Assembly (NCBI GenBank): GCA_001643675.2
Contig: LSRY02000002.1
Coordinates: 2,211,501-2,275,500, forward strand
Direction of reading: 5' to 3'
DNA from: Monocercomonoides exilis
Taxonomy: Eukaryota; Preaxostyla; Oxymonadida; Polymastigidae
DNA length: 64,000 bases
Each line of letters opens with the position of its first letter. The stretch's first letter is position 1. Under the pieces are notes generated by a model. The model was not told the origin of the DNA, ran no database searches, and saw nothing but the letters and a program-made list of their open reading frames with translations. Below, piece after piece: positions 34,121-43,857 of this stretch. The position numbers and the translations under genes were made by a program.

Positions 34121-37100
34121 TTATGAAACTTCATCCCTCATAATTTCTTTCATCCGTCTTTTCACTTCTGCTAACCTGGGTCTGTCATTTGGCTCATCTG
34201 CCCACATCTTCTCTATAAACTCAACCAGATCTTCTCCTTCGATTCCTTCTGTCAGTGGTCGCACCCCATCCCTCATCATCTCCTGTGCTTCTTCTGCATC
34301 ACACTCGCTCAATGACACTTCCCCTGTTGTCGTTTCATGGAGAATTAGTCCAAGTGTGAAAACAACAGCTTTTCCAATTCCCTCATCTCCCACTTCCTCT
34401 TCATCATCTTCATTTTCGCTGTTAAGTTCAGGCGCCTTCCATCGCCTCAGTTCATCATTTTGCTTTTCATCTTCCAATTCCTCTGTCAAAACAAATATTT
34501 CATAACTTCCTTCATCAACAAAGATTGAATATGGGCACAGCTGCCTTGCCATCATTTTCACCCTTTCGTCACCAATAGAAATCAAATGCTGAAACAATCT
34601 TGCAACTGCCAAAACCACTTCCTTCCCATCAACAACATCCATCGCCCTTGTTCCCAACGTGAAATTACCTTGAACGGAATGAATCATCGAGTATAATGTT
34701 TTGATGTTCTTTTTCTCTTTCTCTCGAAATGGTTTCTTCGCTGATATCACATTGAATGAATGAGATTGAGATACCAATGAAACAGAAGTGTCCTCAGAAA
34801 ATGGCAACTGTGATTCCAAATCTGGAAGATCATTTTCATTCAGCTCTTCATCGGTCATTGGTGGAGGCTCTGGAAGAACTTCATCGTTGTCAATGAGAAG
34901 CGGAATTTGGCTTGTCATCCCTTCCAGTAATGTGGATGGCATTTCACTCATCTCGAAGTTCCCTATTCCATTTTCTACTCTTCTCCTCTCCATCTTCTGT
35001 ATTATTTGCTCGTTTTCCAATCTCTCTTTTTCAACTTTCTTTTCAGCTTCCCACAGTTTCCTTCGCTGAACCACAGCCATCACAACAATCACAAATAACA
35101 GAATTGCAACAATTACAATACACCCAATAAAGGCAAATAAACTCCATTCAATCATATTCAAATTTCCATTGTTATTCTTATTTCCTCCTTCCGAAATTCT
35201 ATCATCTCCAGATGAAGGAGGCACTGTTTTGTTTATCACAACCAATGTATTTGTGGATGACAACATCCCTTTCCCAAACAGGATGCTCATGCTCACTTCT
35301 GTTTTGTTCTCGATCGTTTTCACTATATCCGACGAGATAACCGAATGCACCTCGTTTTCTGAAGCACACTCATTCTCTTCTATCTTTTGTGTTTGGATAC
35401 GCTCAACTTCCCCGTCTTTCATGCTTATCTTCAGCGATAAGTTGCACGGAAGAAGCAGCTTCCCGCGAATGCTCAAGTCCATGCTCCCACTCGCCTGTGT
35501 TGTGTTCTTCACTTCTTCCAGAACCGGGATGAAATACGATGATCCTCTTTCACTCGCTATCCCTCCCAATTGGCATCCTTCGTCCAATATCCACAACGAT
35601 GTGTTTGGCAACACTCCATTTCCACCTTTCACGCTCGCAACACTCAGTTCGCAATTCCCTGTGCATATCACATTCCTTCTGGCTGATCCGTATCCTTCAA
35701 TTGATGGATTGTTGTCCTCAAACTTGCTGTTTTCAATCTTCACGCTTCCTCCACTCACCCACAGACCTCCTACCTTGCTATTTCTGATTGTTGTTTCTTT
35801 CATCTCCACATTGCTGTTTTCAATATCAATCAACGATCCGCTCCATTTGCATAATTTCTCTACTCTTTCTTGTTCTCCATTGACTGCCTCTGCTTCTTTC
35901 TCCTCTTTTTCTCCATCAAACACACATATCTCAACCTTCACTTCCTTGGATCGTCTTATCTGCATCATGCTTCCCTTCTCCACCGAATTCGCGCTTTTTT
36001 CAAACGAGCAGTTCAGCACACTCACCTCCTGTTCTGCATCTTCCATCGCAACAACACATCTTTCTGATGCTACACTCACATTCTCTATCGTCATGATCTT
36101 CATCACCACTTTCGCTTTACCCCCAACACTCACAACATCTCCCTCACTTTTGATATTTGAAATGCTCGTTTCAAGCAGCGTCACATTCGATTCTCTGTTG
36201 AATAATAGCACCGATCCTGCTGCATGCAAATCTCTAAATGCTGAATCAAATATCCTCAGCTCTCCGCTTTCCACGCTCACAACCGAACTGTTCAGCTTCA
36301 TGTCTTCTGCTGTTGCTGATGAGTAGAACTCGCATTTTTGGATCTCCATTGACCCGTTCTTCACTTTCATGATGTAGCTGTGAGAAGCCTCAAACGTATC
36401 TTCAAACTCGAATGAGCACCTCTCCACAGCGCTTTCGTTTATAAACTCCATGATGCAATCCTTCTCTGCTGATTTCGCAATATCCAATTTCAGCTTCACA
36501 ATCGCCTGTGTCTTTTTGTATGAATTCACATACAGATCTCCAATCACACATTCTCCAGAAACCACTCCTTCTCCATCAATCAGAATCGCATTCATCACTC
36601 CTTGCTCAATGTGGTCAATCGCTTCGTTGATGCTGCTGCATGGATTGCCCTGAGCTCCGCATCGTCTGCCATCCTCCCCCGACCCATTCAAAAATACTTG
36701 AAACCCTTTAAAGAATGTGATCCGAGGAATAACATCCATGTCAGTATTCCCTTTTAAATCGCTCCCGCAGATGGAGTTGTTTGTGGCCAATGACTCCTGG
36801 TTGTAGTTCAGCGAGAACAGCGTTTCGTTGATCTGGTCTAGAATTGAATGGCATTTGATGAATATGTCTTTCCCTGCAAATGCCTCGTTCAGCCTGAACA
36901 AGGTATTCACAATCCTTAAGTTCAGAGATGGAATCTGACTTTCATTATCATAAACAACATTTGTGTCTGCTCCATCGATGAACAATCCTCCGCCGCGCCC
37001 GGACTCCATCGAGCATCTACATGTCGAAAACGTGCTCCCGTTCACCTTCAAAACCGATTCTTCACTCTTCAGCACCACTTTCATTCCTCCTCCTTCTGTG

Positions 37101-40100
37101 TTCAAATCGCTCCTGCACGCGGACATTGTGCAGTCCTCGGTCGTGCAATCTATCGCATTCTCAAACGATCCCAATTCAATGACGCTTGCACTGCTTCCTT
37201 CGTTCTTGATGGTTTCAAACGAACAGTACACAACTTTCAACACAGGCTTGTTGCCATTCAAATGAGTGTTTTCATTTCCATTCATCTGGTTTTCCTCTTC
37301 TGTCATCGAAATCAGGCTGTTTGCTGTCAAAGTGGCTGATGAAATGTTCACATTCTGAATCGTCACCTGGGTCGCACTTGGGCTGAAAGCGATGAATCCT
37401 TTCAAATCAGAAATCAAATTCATCGAGCATTTCTCAATTTCCGCGCTCCCTCCGTTCACTTTTATCAGGCAACATGCAAAACTTTCTGCCAACCCTACTA
37501 ATGAGCCAAATGAACAATTAGAAACAAACAAGACTGTATTTGTTCCTGACGATTCAATGAATACTGCATGATTTGCGGTGATGATTGGCTTGATGAATGA
37601 TAAATTGAAGAATGACAGACTCACATTCGACGATATCATTGCACCACTGCTGACAGCATTCCCATCTTCATCAGTAATTGTCACGCTTGTCCCTTTCTTT
37701 GTTCCTTTTATCACAACAGCTGGAGCTTCTGAATCTGGAGAAGTTGGCAACGAAGACAAGAATGATATCGGATGGCTCAGCAACCCTGAATCCCCAATGC
37801 TGATCTGGGATTCGCCTTTTCCAAGTGTTGGGTATCGAAGTGATATCAAGTGGTCAATCGATGAGCATGGTGCTTCAGAAAACCCACACCCGCTGAAGTC
37901 TCCTCCTTTCTCCTTCGATAAATACCCTTTCTCGCTCCAGTTATCCCACAAATACACAACCAATGGAATCACATATCCATTTTCTCCTGTTGTCTTCCTT
38001 TCCCATCCACACAGCTCATCCAATGACTTCTCATCACTTGCGCTCAACCCCCATTTCAGTTGTTCGTTCGACATAACCTCGTCCAGCTCATTTCCCGATA
38101 TGAACACTTTCTTCCCTTTCCAGGCATTGCACTCGCTGAATGTCACTCCTTCAAGCACAAATGATCCCATTGTATCTGCCAAGCTCACAAACATCCCTCC
38201 TCCCATTCCTCTTCCTTTCTGCAAGCTGTCCTCCATTGGCACCTGGCATCCTGTGAATGTTGCGCTTTTAATCTCCAAACTTCCTCTGTCCTCAACTGAA
38301 ATCATCATCCCTCCTCCTTTCATCCCACTTCCACCTGTGCATGTTGTTGAAATGCTGCAGTTATCCACAACTGCGCTTCCTCCTTCTTTTATCGCTGCAC
38401 CAATGCAACCTCTTCCTTCTCCGCTCCCGTCTTCCACCGTCACTCCACTCACTCTGCTGTTCTTGATGTCCAATTTCTCTCCATTTGTCATCGTTATTGG
38501 CGACTTCCCATTCGTCGTCAGTGTTGTTGCAATTTCCATCATCAATCCATCCACAATCAGTTCTCCTCCCTCAATGTTCAGGATGTTGTATCCAATCTTT
38601 TCTTCAGTTAATGGACTATTTTCAAACGAGACAGAACAGCTTGTTATCGTGATTGTTGATGACGAAGAATGGACAAATGCAGTCCTCCTTCCATTGATAA
38701 CTTTATTCATTACAAATGCCAAATTAGTCATTTCAAATGATTTTGTGCACTCGATAAGGCCATTTTGATTTATCTCCCCTCCATCTTTCACATCAACCTT
38801 CATCTTCTTTCCCGCTGTTACTGCTTTTCCTGTCAAGCTCACATCAAATGAAAGCACTTTCATTTCACTTTTTATTGATGATTCAGAAGAAACCTCAACT
38901 GCCTGCATGTTTTCCTTAACTCGACTGGTCACACAATAATCAATAGATTGGCACCCAAACTTCTCAAATCCACAAGAGTTGTGATCATATGCCATGCTTC
39001 CGCTCCCATCGACAGTCAACTTCGATCCGATTGAGAACAAATACACAAACAGTGGAGTCACTTTCTCATCTTTCCCATCCTCGCTCCCGCAAAACTTCAA
39101 TTCATCCGATGGAATTGCGCTTTTGTCAAAAAATTTGAAAGAGTTTGCATTCACTTTTGTTCCAAGCAATATCGTTGAATCGCAACAAACAAACATATCC
39201 TTCCCATATTGTGCATCATTCAGCGATGAAGATGTCGATGAAAACTTAACATTTTCGGCAATTTCCATCTTGCAGTTCGGACTCGCCATTGTCAGCATCA
39301 TTCCTCCGCCTCTTCCTTTGGTTCCTCCTCCTCCGTTGTTCTTCGCCTCGCATCCATCGATTGTGCTCGTCCCATTCACAACAACACTTCCATCTCCATC
39401 TAAGCTCACGCATATCCCTCCTCCTTTTCCAATCTCTTGTGATGTCCCTTGGCAGTTGCAGTTTATTACAGTGCACGTTTCAATCACAACAATCCCAACC
39501 TTTCCCTCTCCTTCCCCATACTGTGTTCCAACAGCTCCTTTTATCAGCCCCCCGTCTCCATTAATCTTTCTAACGTTTGCTATGTTGCATCCTTTGAAAT
39601 ACACAACACTCACCCCTGCCACAAACTCAACCAACGAATGCCCATCAAATGTCAGACCTTCTCTGTTTTCAAATTGCTCCATTCTCAGTTTTCCTGACAA
39701 CGCATTTACAAAGCTGTATCCAATCGATTGGCCAACAGCACTGTCTGGCGAACTAGCAACCGAGCAGTCTGTGATATTAAACGATGGCGAGTGTGCAGAA
39801 ATCATCGCCGATGCACTGGACAGAGCAGATGGAATGCTAAATTTGATCTTTTTAATCGAGCATCTGCTTTGCACATCGATCAAGAATTCTGCAGATTCAA
39901 AAGTGGTTGGCACCTTCACCTCGATTGCCGTCCCTTTTGTGGCACATGAAATCTCCCATTCATTGGCATCATCCATGGCAACCTTTTCGGCAAGCACGAA
40001 TTCTGGATCTAACTCTATATTTTTATTTCCCCCTGAAAATCGCGCCTGTGCAGTGTGGGTGATGGTGGCACACGTATAATAATCAAATCCACAGAACCAC

Positions 40101-43100
40101 GAGTCGTATCTCCCCAGAACACCATCTTTCTTTTTGCCCACATGTGCTGCACCAGTATGTGAGTCCAGAAACACATTAAGCGGGAATTGCCCCATGGTTG
40201 TGTCATCTGTGTCATATCCCACCAGTTCCTTTAATGATGATATGCCCTGGATACCTTTCAGCTTTTCTGTTGTTATTCCCCAGTTCTCAGAATCTCCCCC
40301 ATTCACAAACACATAATTTCCGCCAGATTTCGCGGTGCAGCCTGTAAAGTCCACAGACACGATCGAGAAGTCGTGCGGACCATCTGCCAGATTCACCATT
40401 ATCCCGCCACCATTTCCACTGCAATTGCATCTGTTGAATTTCGTTGCTTCGTTTACTGGGGCTGATGAAGTTCCCACCTGCAACTTGCTTGACGACTTCA
40501 ACTCGACCTTGATCCCACCACCACTTCCATCCTTGCATTCGCAATCTTCGATTGTCACATTCTTGACCACAAACGTCTCTCCAGCCTTCACACTCTTTGC
40601 CACAACCACCCCATCTCCTTCAGTCAACTTCACATTCGTCACCTTCACATTCGCCAGCATGCTATCTCCTGATGCTGTGGCTGTCAGATACAGTGCAGAT
40701 GACAACGATGACGACAATGAAGAAGAAGAAGAGGAAGAAGGAGATTGATTCGGCTCAGAGAACAATGGTTTTGAGACATTCATATTTATGATCTCCACAT
40801 CGGTCATCAACAGCTGCGACAGCGGCACCACAAACACTGACGACGACATCACATAGTTTCCTGAAGAAATACTCGTGGTGATCACAACATCTTCCAATGA
40901 GAGTGACCCACCTCCATCAGACGCCACAACCACACTCGACGAAGGATTTATATTTGAGTTACAATCGACTTTCAAATGACTCATTACAAGATGACCTGTT
41001 GACACACTGAATAGCGTTCCTACCGATGAAAGGGCTCCTGTTCCAATAGAACTCTTATCTTTGCCTATCCCAATGACCGAAATCTTCTTTGATCCAATAT
41101 CAATTGTTGTTGTCTCACTTTCATGATTCCCTTCCATCAGCGTGATTGCCAAGCTAATCTGCACCTCACACATCTCAAAAGCTTTCTTGACTGTTTTGCA
41201 TGCAAATGTTGTATTTGCCCCACACAGCTCATATCCATCACTCCCATTCACCAAAACATAAATCGTCTTGTCTTTCAGCCAATCCTTTTTTGATGTTTGA
41301 TCATATGTCCAGGCACCTGCATTCGAGTAATTATATCCGTAACATACTCTCTTGTCATCTGCATTCGTTGTGTAACATTCATGAAATGGATTATCTGAAG
41401 TCGAAATGGCATTGTAATAATCATAATACATCACATCATGCCCATATGGATTGGAGGTTGTTCTGCATTTGCATTCATGAAAGAACAAAAAATAACAATA
41501 AATACCATCATTTGGCGCTGTTGCTCGATTTGGATGCAAACATAATCCCCCTCCCTCTCTAAATGCTGAACATGAAATAAATTGAATGCTCCTCATTTTG
41601 AATTGTGCGGCAGGAACAGTTTTACAAAACATGCCTCCACCTCCATTGTTTGTCAATGAGCATGAAGTGAAACTGCAGTCAAACACACATGCGCTCTCCC
41701 CTCCTCCATTTTCTGCTTCAATGCATCCTGTTCCTGAAACCTGAAAATTATCCAATCTCAAACCTCCTCCATCATAAACAGCTTTGCAATTCTGGAATTC
41801 ACATCCGCTGATCCGAGCACATGTTGAAACAGAGCTGACATACATTCCTCCTCCATATTGATTTTGTGCTGTACAGGCATTGAACACGTTATTTTCGATA
41901 CGCACAGATTTGATTGTATGACACATGATCCCACCTCCACGGCTGTATGCAAAACAGTTATTAAACAGACAATGCGAAACTGAAACAGTGGCCGACGATT
42001 GACCGTACATGAATATTGCCCCTCCGCTTGACGCTCCATCAGCCCACGAGTCACTTTCTCCTGTTGTCCTCGACCCATTCCATTCACACCAAGTGAATGT
42101 ATTCGCTCCATTATCTGTTATATTCTGTCTGTCTGGAGTCAACTTTCCATCTAGAGTTCCAATGCATTCAACATTCCTTGTCCTGCAACACCCAACAAAG
42201 GATGTGTTTGAAACAGACAAGGAAGCCATGGGGTTATTGAGGGAAGGGACAATTCCGCCATCATATGCATCACAAATTGATGAAAATGAGCAGCTGCTCA
42301 TCAAACATGATGTTTGGGTTGATGTAGTGGTTGAAGGCGAGCATGCATCATTTGCTGTTGAGATGTTGAAAAACGTCAGGTGAGAGAGGGATATAAGGGG
42401 TATTGAAGGGGATGAGAGGAATGGGGCTGATGAGACACAAAAAGAAGAGAAGTGTGATTCGCTCACTGAAATACTCCCTTCAATGCCTTCTCCATCTCCA
42501 TATCCATCTCCTTCTCTTCCTCTGCCTCTTCCTCTTTCTCCTTCTCCTCCATTTTCTTCACCTCCGCTCTTCTCCCTTCCATAGTCCTTCCCTCCAAACA
42601 GCCTGCCTGAATAGATCTCTCCCCATCTTCTCCACCCATTCAATGTGATGTTTGTCAACACCCCAATGCACCCACAAAGATCAAATGCCCCTGCCTCATT
42701 GCCCTTCCCCATCCCCACAACACACCCTCTCACCACAACCACACTCCCCTTTCTTCCACACACAATGCTCCCGTACTCGCATCCAAGCATTCCAATGTCC
42801 TTCAATTCAATGGATGAGTTTAATGCGTAAATACATCCCTCAATCTTGCTTTGGAGACGTTCATTTAAGCATTCTTTAAAAAGACGTATTTGATGATTAC
42901 TTGATATTTCTGGTTCAATTATAAAATAATATCTTTTGTTTTCTTTCAGATCATGCTGCAAATTGTGTTTTTCATATTTTCCTTCAAATTCAGTGTTTCC
43001 AATGCTAGTGCTCTGCTGGGAATCTTTCACTTGTTTCAATAAATTATTGTAATGTAATTTAGATTCTTGTGAGCTAATAAGACATTTGTGTATCTGAGGA

Positions 43101-43225
43101 TAAGCAAATGCTTTCTTACTTTCGCACTCTTCATCTTGTTGTTGTTCGTAAAAATCTTTAACGGAATGAACATTATCATCATAATTACATGATAAGGCAA
43201 TTAAAATAATTATAATTAATCGCAT
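34121..43225 (-). CDS. Giant Pmp-like beta-helix membrane protein with cytoplasmic pseudokinase (second copy)
   Basis: One uninterrupted reading frame from ATG at 43225 to TAA encodes about 3034 residues. I chose this start because it opens a signal peptide (MRLIIIILIALSC); the upstream in-frame TTG at 43264 is not a plausible eukaryotic start. Residues ~15-2685 form the ectodomain, with many GGG[IML] turns, N-glycosylation sites and five CG...C-x-[ST] modules near 41210, 40080, 38957, 37875 and 36640, spaced ~360-410 residues. A Gly/Arg/Glu-rich insert lies at ~212-245. One transmembrane helix follows (~2690-2715; WSLFAFIGCIVIVAILLFV), then RRKLW and a charged linker. The final ~200 residues look like a kinase C-lobe: RRWKAPEL (~2928) and a WADEPNDRPRLAEV end motif. 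The catalytic-loop region reads CPYSIFVD with no HRD and no DFG, so it is probably a pseudokinase. It is paralogous to the genes at 1135-8934 and 60879 onward. Confidence 0.9.
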   Translation of the reverse strand: MRLIIIILIALSCNYDDNVHSVKDFYEQQQDEECESKKAFAYPQIHKCLISSQESKLHYNNLLKQVKDSQQSTSIGNTEFEGKYEKHNLQHDLKENKRYYFIIEPEISSNHQIRLFKECLNERLQSKIEGCIYALNSSIELKDIGMLGCEYGSIVCGRKGSVVVVRGCVVGMGKGNEAGAFDLCGCIGVLTNITLNGWRRWGEIYSGRLFGGKDYGREKSGGEENGGEGERGRGRGREGDGYGDGEGIEGSISVSESHFSSFCVSSAPFLSSPSIPLISLSHLTFFNISTANDACSPSTTTSTQTSCLMSSCSFSSICDAYDGGIVPSLNNPMASLSVSNTSFVGCCRTRNVECIGTLDGKLTPDRQNITDNGANTFTWCEWNGSRTTGESDSWADGASSGGAIFMYGQSSATVSVSHCLFNNCFAYSRGGGIMCHTIKSVRIENNVFNACTAQNQYGGGMYVSSVSTCARISGCEFQNCKAVYDGGGLRLDNFQVSGTGCIEAENGGGESACVFDCSFTSCSLTNNGGGGMFCKTVPAAQFKMRSIQFISCSAFREGGGLCLHPNRATAPNDGIYCYFLFFHECKCRTTSNPYGHDVMYYDYYNAISTSDNPFHECYTTNADDKRVCYGYNYSNAGAWTYDQTSKKDWLKDKTIYVLVNGSDGYELCGANTTFACKTVKKAFEMCEVQISLAITLMEGNHESETTTIDIGSKKISVIGIGKDKSSIGTGALSSVGTLFSVSTGHLVMSHLKVDCNSNINPSSSVVVASDGGGSLSLEDVVITTSISSGNYVMSSSVFVVPLSQLLMTDVEIINMNVSKPLFSEPNQSPSSSSSSSLSSSLSSALYLTATASGDSMLANVKVTNVKLTEGDGVVVAKSVKAGETFVVKNVTIEDCECKDGSGGGIKVELKSSSKLQVGTSSAPVNEATKFNRCNCSGNGGGIMVNLADGPHDFSIVSVDFTGCTAKSGGNYVFVNGGDSENWGITTEKLKGIQGISSLKELVGYDTDDTTMGQFPLNVFLDSHTGAAHVGKKKDGVLGRYDSWFCGFDYYTCATITHTAQARFSGGNKNIELDPEFVLAEKVAMDDANEWEISCATKGTAIEVKVPTTFESAEFLIDVQSRCSIKKIKFSIPSALSSASAMISAHSPSFNITDCSVASSPDSAVGQSIGYSFVNALSGKLRMEQFENREGLTFDGHSLVEFVAGVSVVYFKGCNIANVRKINGDGGLIKGAVGTQYGEGEGKVGIVVIETCTVINCNCQGTSQEIGKGGGICVSLDGDGSVVVNGTSTIDGCEAKNNGGGGTKGRGGGMMLTMASPNCKMEIAENVKFSSTSSSLNDAQYGKDMFVCCDSTILLGTKVNANSFKFFDKSAIPSDELKFCGSEDGKDEKVTPLFVYLFSIGSKLTVDGSGSMAYDHNSCGFEKFGCQSIDYCVTSRVKENMQAVEVSSESSIKSEMKVLSFDVSLTGKAVTAGKKMKVDVKDGGEINQNGLIECTKSFEMTNLAFVMNKVINGRRTAFVHSSSSTITITSCSVSFENSPLTEEKIGYNILNIEGGELIVDGLMMEIATTLTTNGKSPITMTNGEKLDIKNSRVSGVTVEDGSGEGRGCIGAAIKEGGSAVVDNCSISTTCTGGSGMKGGGMMISVEDRGSLEIKSATFTGCQVPMEDSLQKGRGMGGGMFVSLADTMGSFVLEGVTFSECNAWKGKKVFISGNELDEVMSNEQLKWGLSASDEKSLDELCGWERKTTGENGYVIPLVVYLWDNWSEKGYLSKEKGGDFSGCGFSEAPCSSIDHLISLRYPTLGKGESQISIGDSGLLSHPISFLSSLPTSPDSEAPAVVIKGTKKGTSVTITDEDGNAVSSGAMISSNVSLSFFNLSFIKPIITANHAVFIESSGTNTVLFVSNCSFGSLVGLAESFACCLIKVNGGSAEIEKCSMNLISDLKGFIAFSPSATQVTIQNVNISSATLTANSLISMTEEENQMNGNENTHLNGNKPVLKVVYCSFETIKNEGSSASVIELGSFENAIDCTTEDCTMSACRSDLNTEGGGMKVVLKSEESVLKVNGSTFSTCRCSMESGRGGGLFIDGADTNVVYDNESQIPSLNLRIVNTLFRLNEAFAGKDIFIKCHSILDQINETLFSLNYNQESLATNNSICGSDLKGNTDMDVIPRITFFKGFQVFLNGSGEDGRRCGAQGNPCSSINEAIDHIEQGVMNAILIDGEGVVSGECVIGDLYVNSYKKTQAIVKLKLDIAKSAEKDCIMEFINESAVERCSFEFEDTFEASHSYIMKVKNGSMEIQKCEFYSSATAEDMKLNSSVVSVESGELRIFDSAFRDLHAAGSVLLFNRESNVTLLETSISNIKSEGDVVSVGGKAKVVMKIMTIENVSVASERCVVAMEDAEQEVSVLNCSFEKSANSVEKGSMMQIRRSKEVKVEICVFDGEKEEKEAEAVNGEQERVEKLCKWSGSLIDIENSNVEMKETTIRNSKVGGLWVSGGSVKIENSKFEDNNPSIEGYGSARRNVICTGNCELSVASVKGGNGVLPNTSLWILDEGCQLGGIASERGSSYFIPVLEEVKNTTQASGSMDLSIRGKLLLPCNLSLKISMKDGEVERIQTQKIEENECASENEVHSVISSDIVKTIENKTEVSMSILFGKGMLSSTNTLVVINKTVPPSSGDDRISEGGNKNNNGNLNMIEWSLFAFIGCIVIVAILLFVIVVMAVVQRRKLWEAEKKVEKERLENEQIIQKMERRRVENGIGNFEMSEMPSTLLEGMTSQIPLLIDNDEVLPEPPPMTDEELNENDLPDLESQLPFSEDTSVSLVSQSHSFNVISAKKPFREKEKKNIKTLYSMIHSVQGNFTLGTRAMDVVDGKEVVLAVARLFQHLISIGDERVKMMARQLCPYSIFVDEGSYEIFVLTEELEDEKQNDELRRWKAPELNSENEDDEEEVGDEGIGKAVVFTLGLILHETTTGEVSLSECDAEEAQEMMRDGVRPLTEGIEGEDLVEFIEKMWADEPNDRPRLAEVKRRMKEIMRDEVS

Positions 43226-43857
43226 CACTAACGCTATATCGATAATTAGATAATCTACGATCAATTATCATTTATTAAGGGTATAATTCTAATTTTTGAT
43301 GTATTTGTTTTCAAAGTCTATCAATTATCCCTGAACATTATTTTTCTTAAAAAATGAGAAAAAAACTCAACTTGTTTTATTAAAGACACTCAAAGAAGAA
43401 GAAGAAGATGAAAAAAAGATAAAACATCATTATGAAACAACTAAAAAAAAAATTCTTACTGAAACCTAAAATATTTTATCTTTTTCATGAATTCTTTCAT
43501 CTATTAAAATACAATTATTATATGCAAACTTAACCAATAGAAAACAATTTTTTCAATTATAACCATAACTGTTTACCATTTTTTCCTTTTTCTTAATTTT
43601 TCAATATCTTGGTTTATAAGGAATATTATTTTATATAATTATTCAACTTTTATACGCCATATATCTATATTTTGGTAATATTTATATTTTTAAACTCTTA
43701 ATATTTTATTCAAAGTATTAACAACTAATTTGCAATATTTCCTTTAAAAATTTTTATCAGATTTCATAAGGTCTGAATTTGTTTATAATTTATATTATTG
43801 AATCATTTTTCTTGTTTAAGACGTTGCAGGAGTCATAATTATCTTTGACTGCCAAAA
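43226..43857. promoter_or_regulatory. Divergent intergenic promoter region
   Basis: These 632 bases lie between the start codons of the second beta-helix gene (minus) and the IQ-like repeat gene (plus). They are very AT-rich with long T and A runs and hold no coding-like frame. Both promoters should lie here; I cannot identify individual sites. Confidence 0.45.

Noticed and set aside
35169-40079. Long plus-strand frames of 361-396 codons inside 34121-43225
   Set aside because: They are antisense shadows of the second beta-helix gene, rich in Ser/Pro/Phe as expected from the complement of Gly/Glu-rich codons, and show no motifs.
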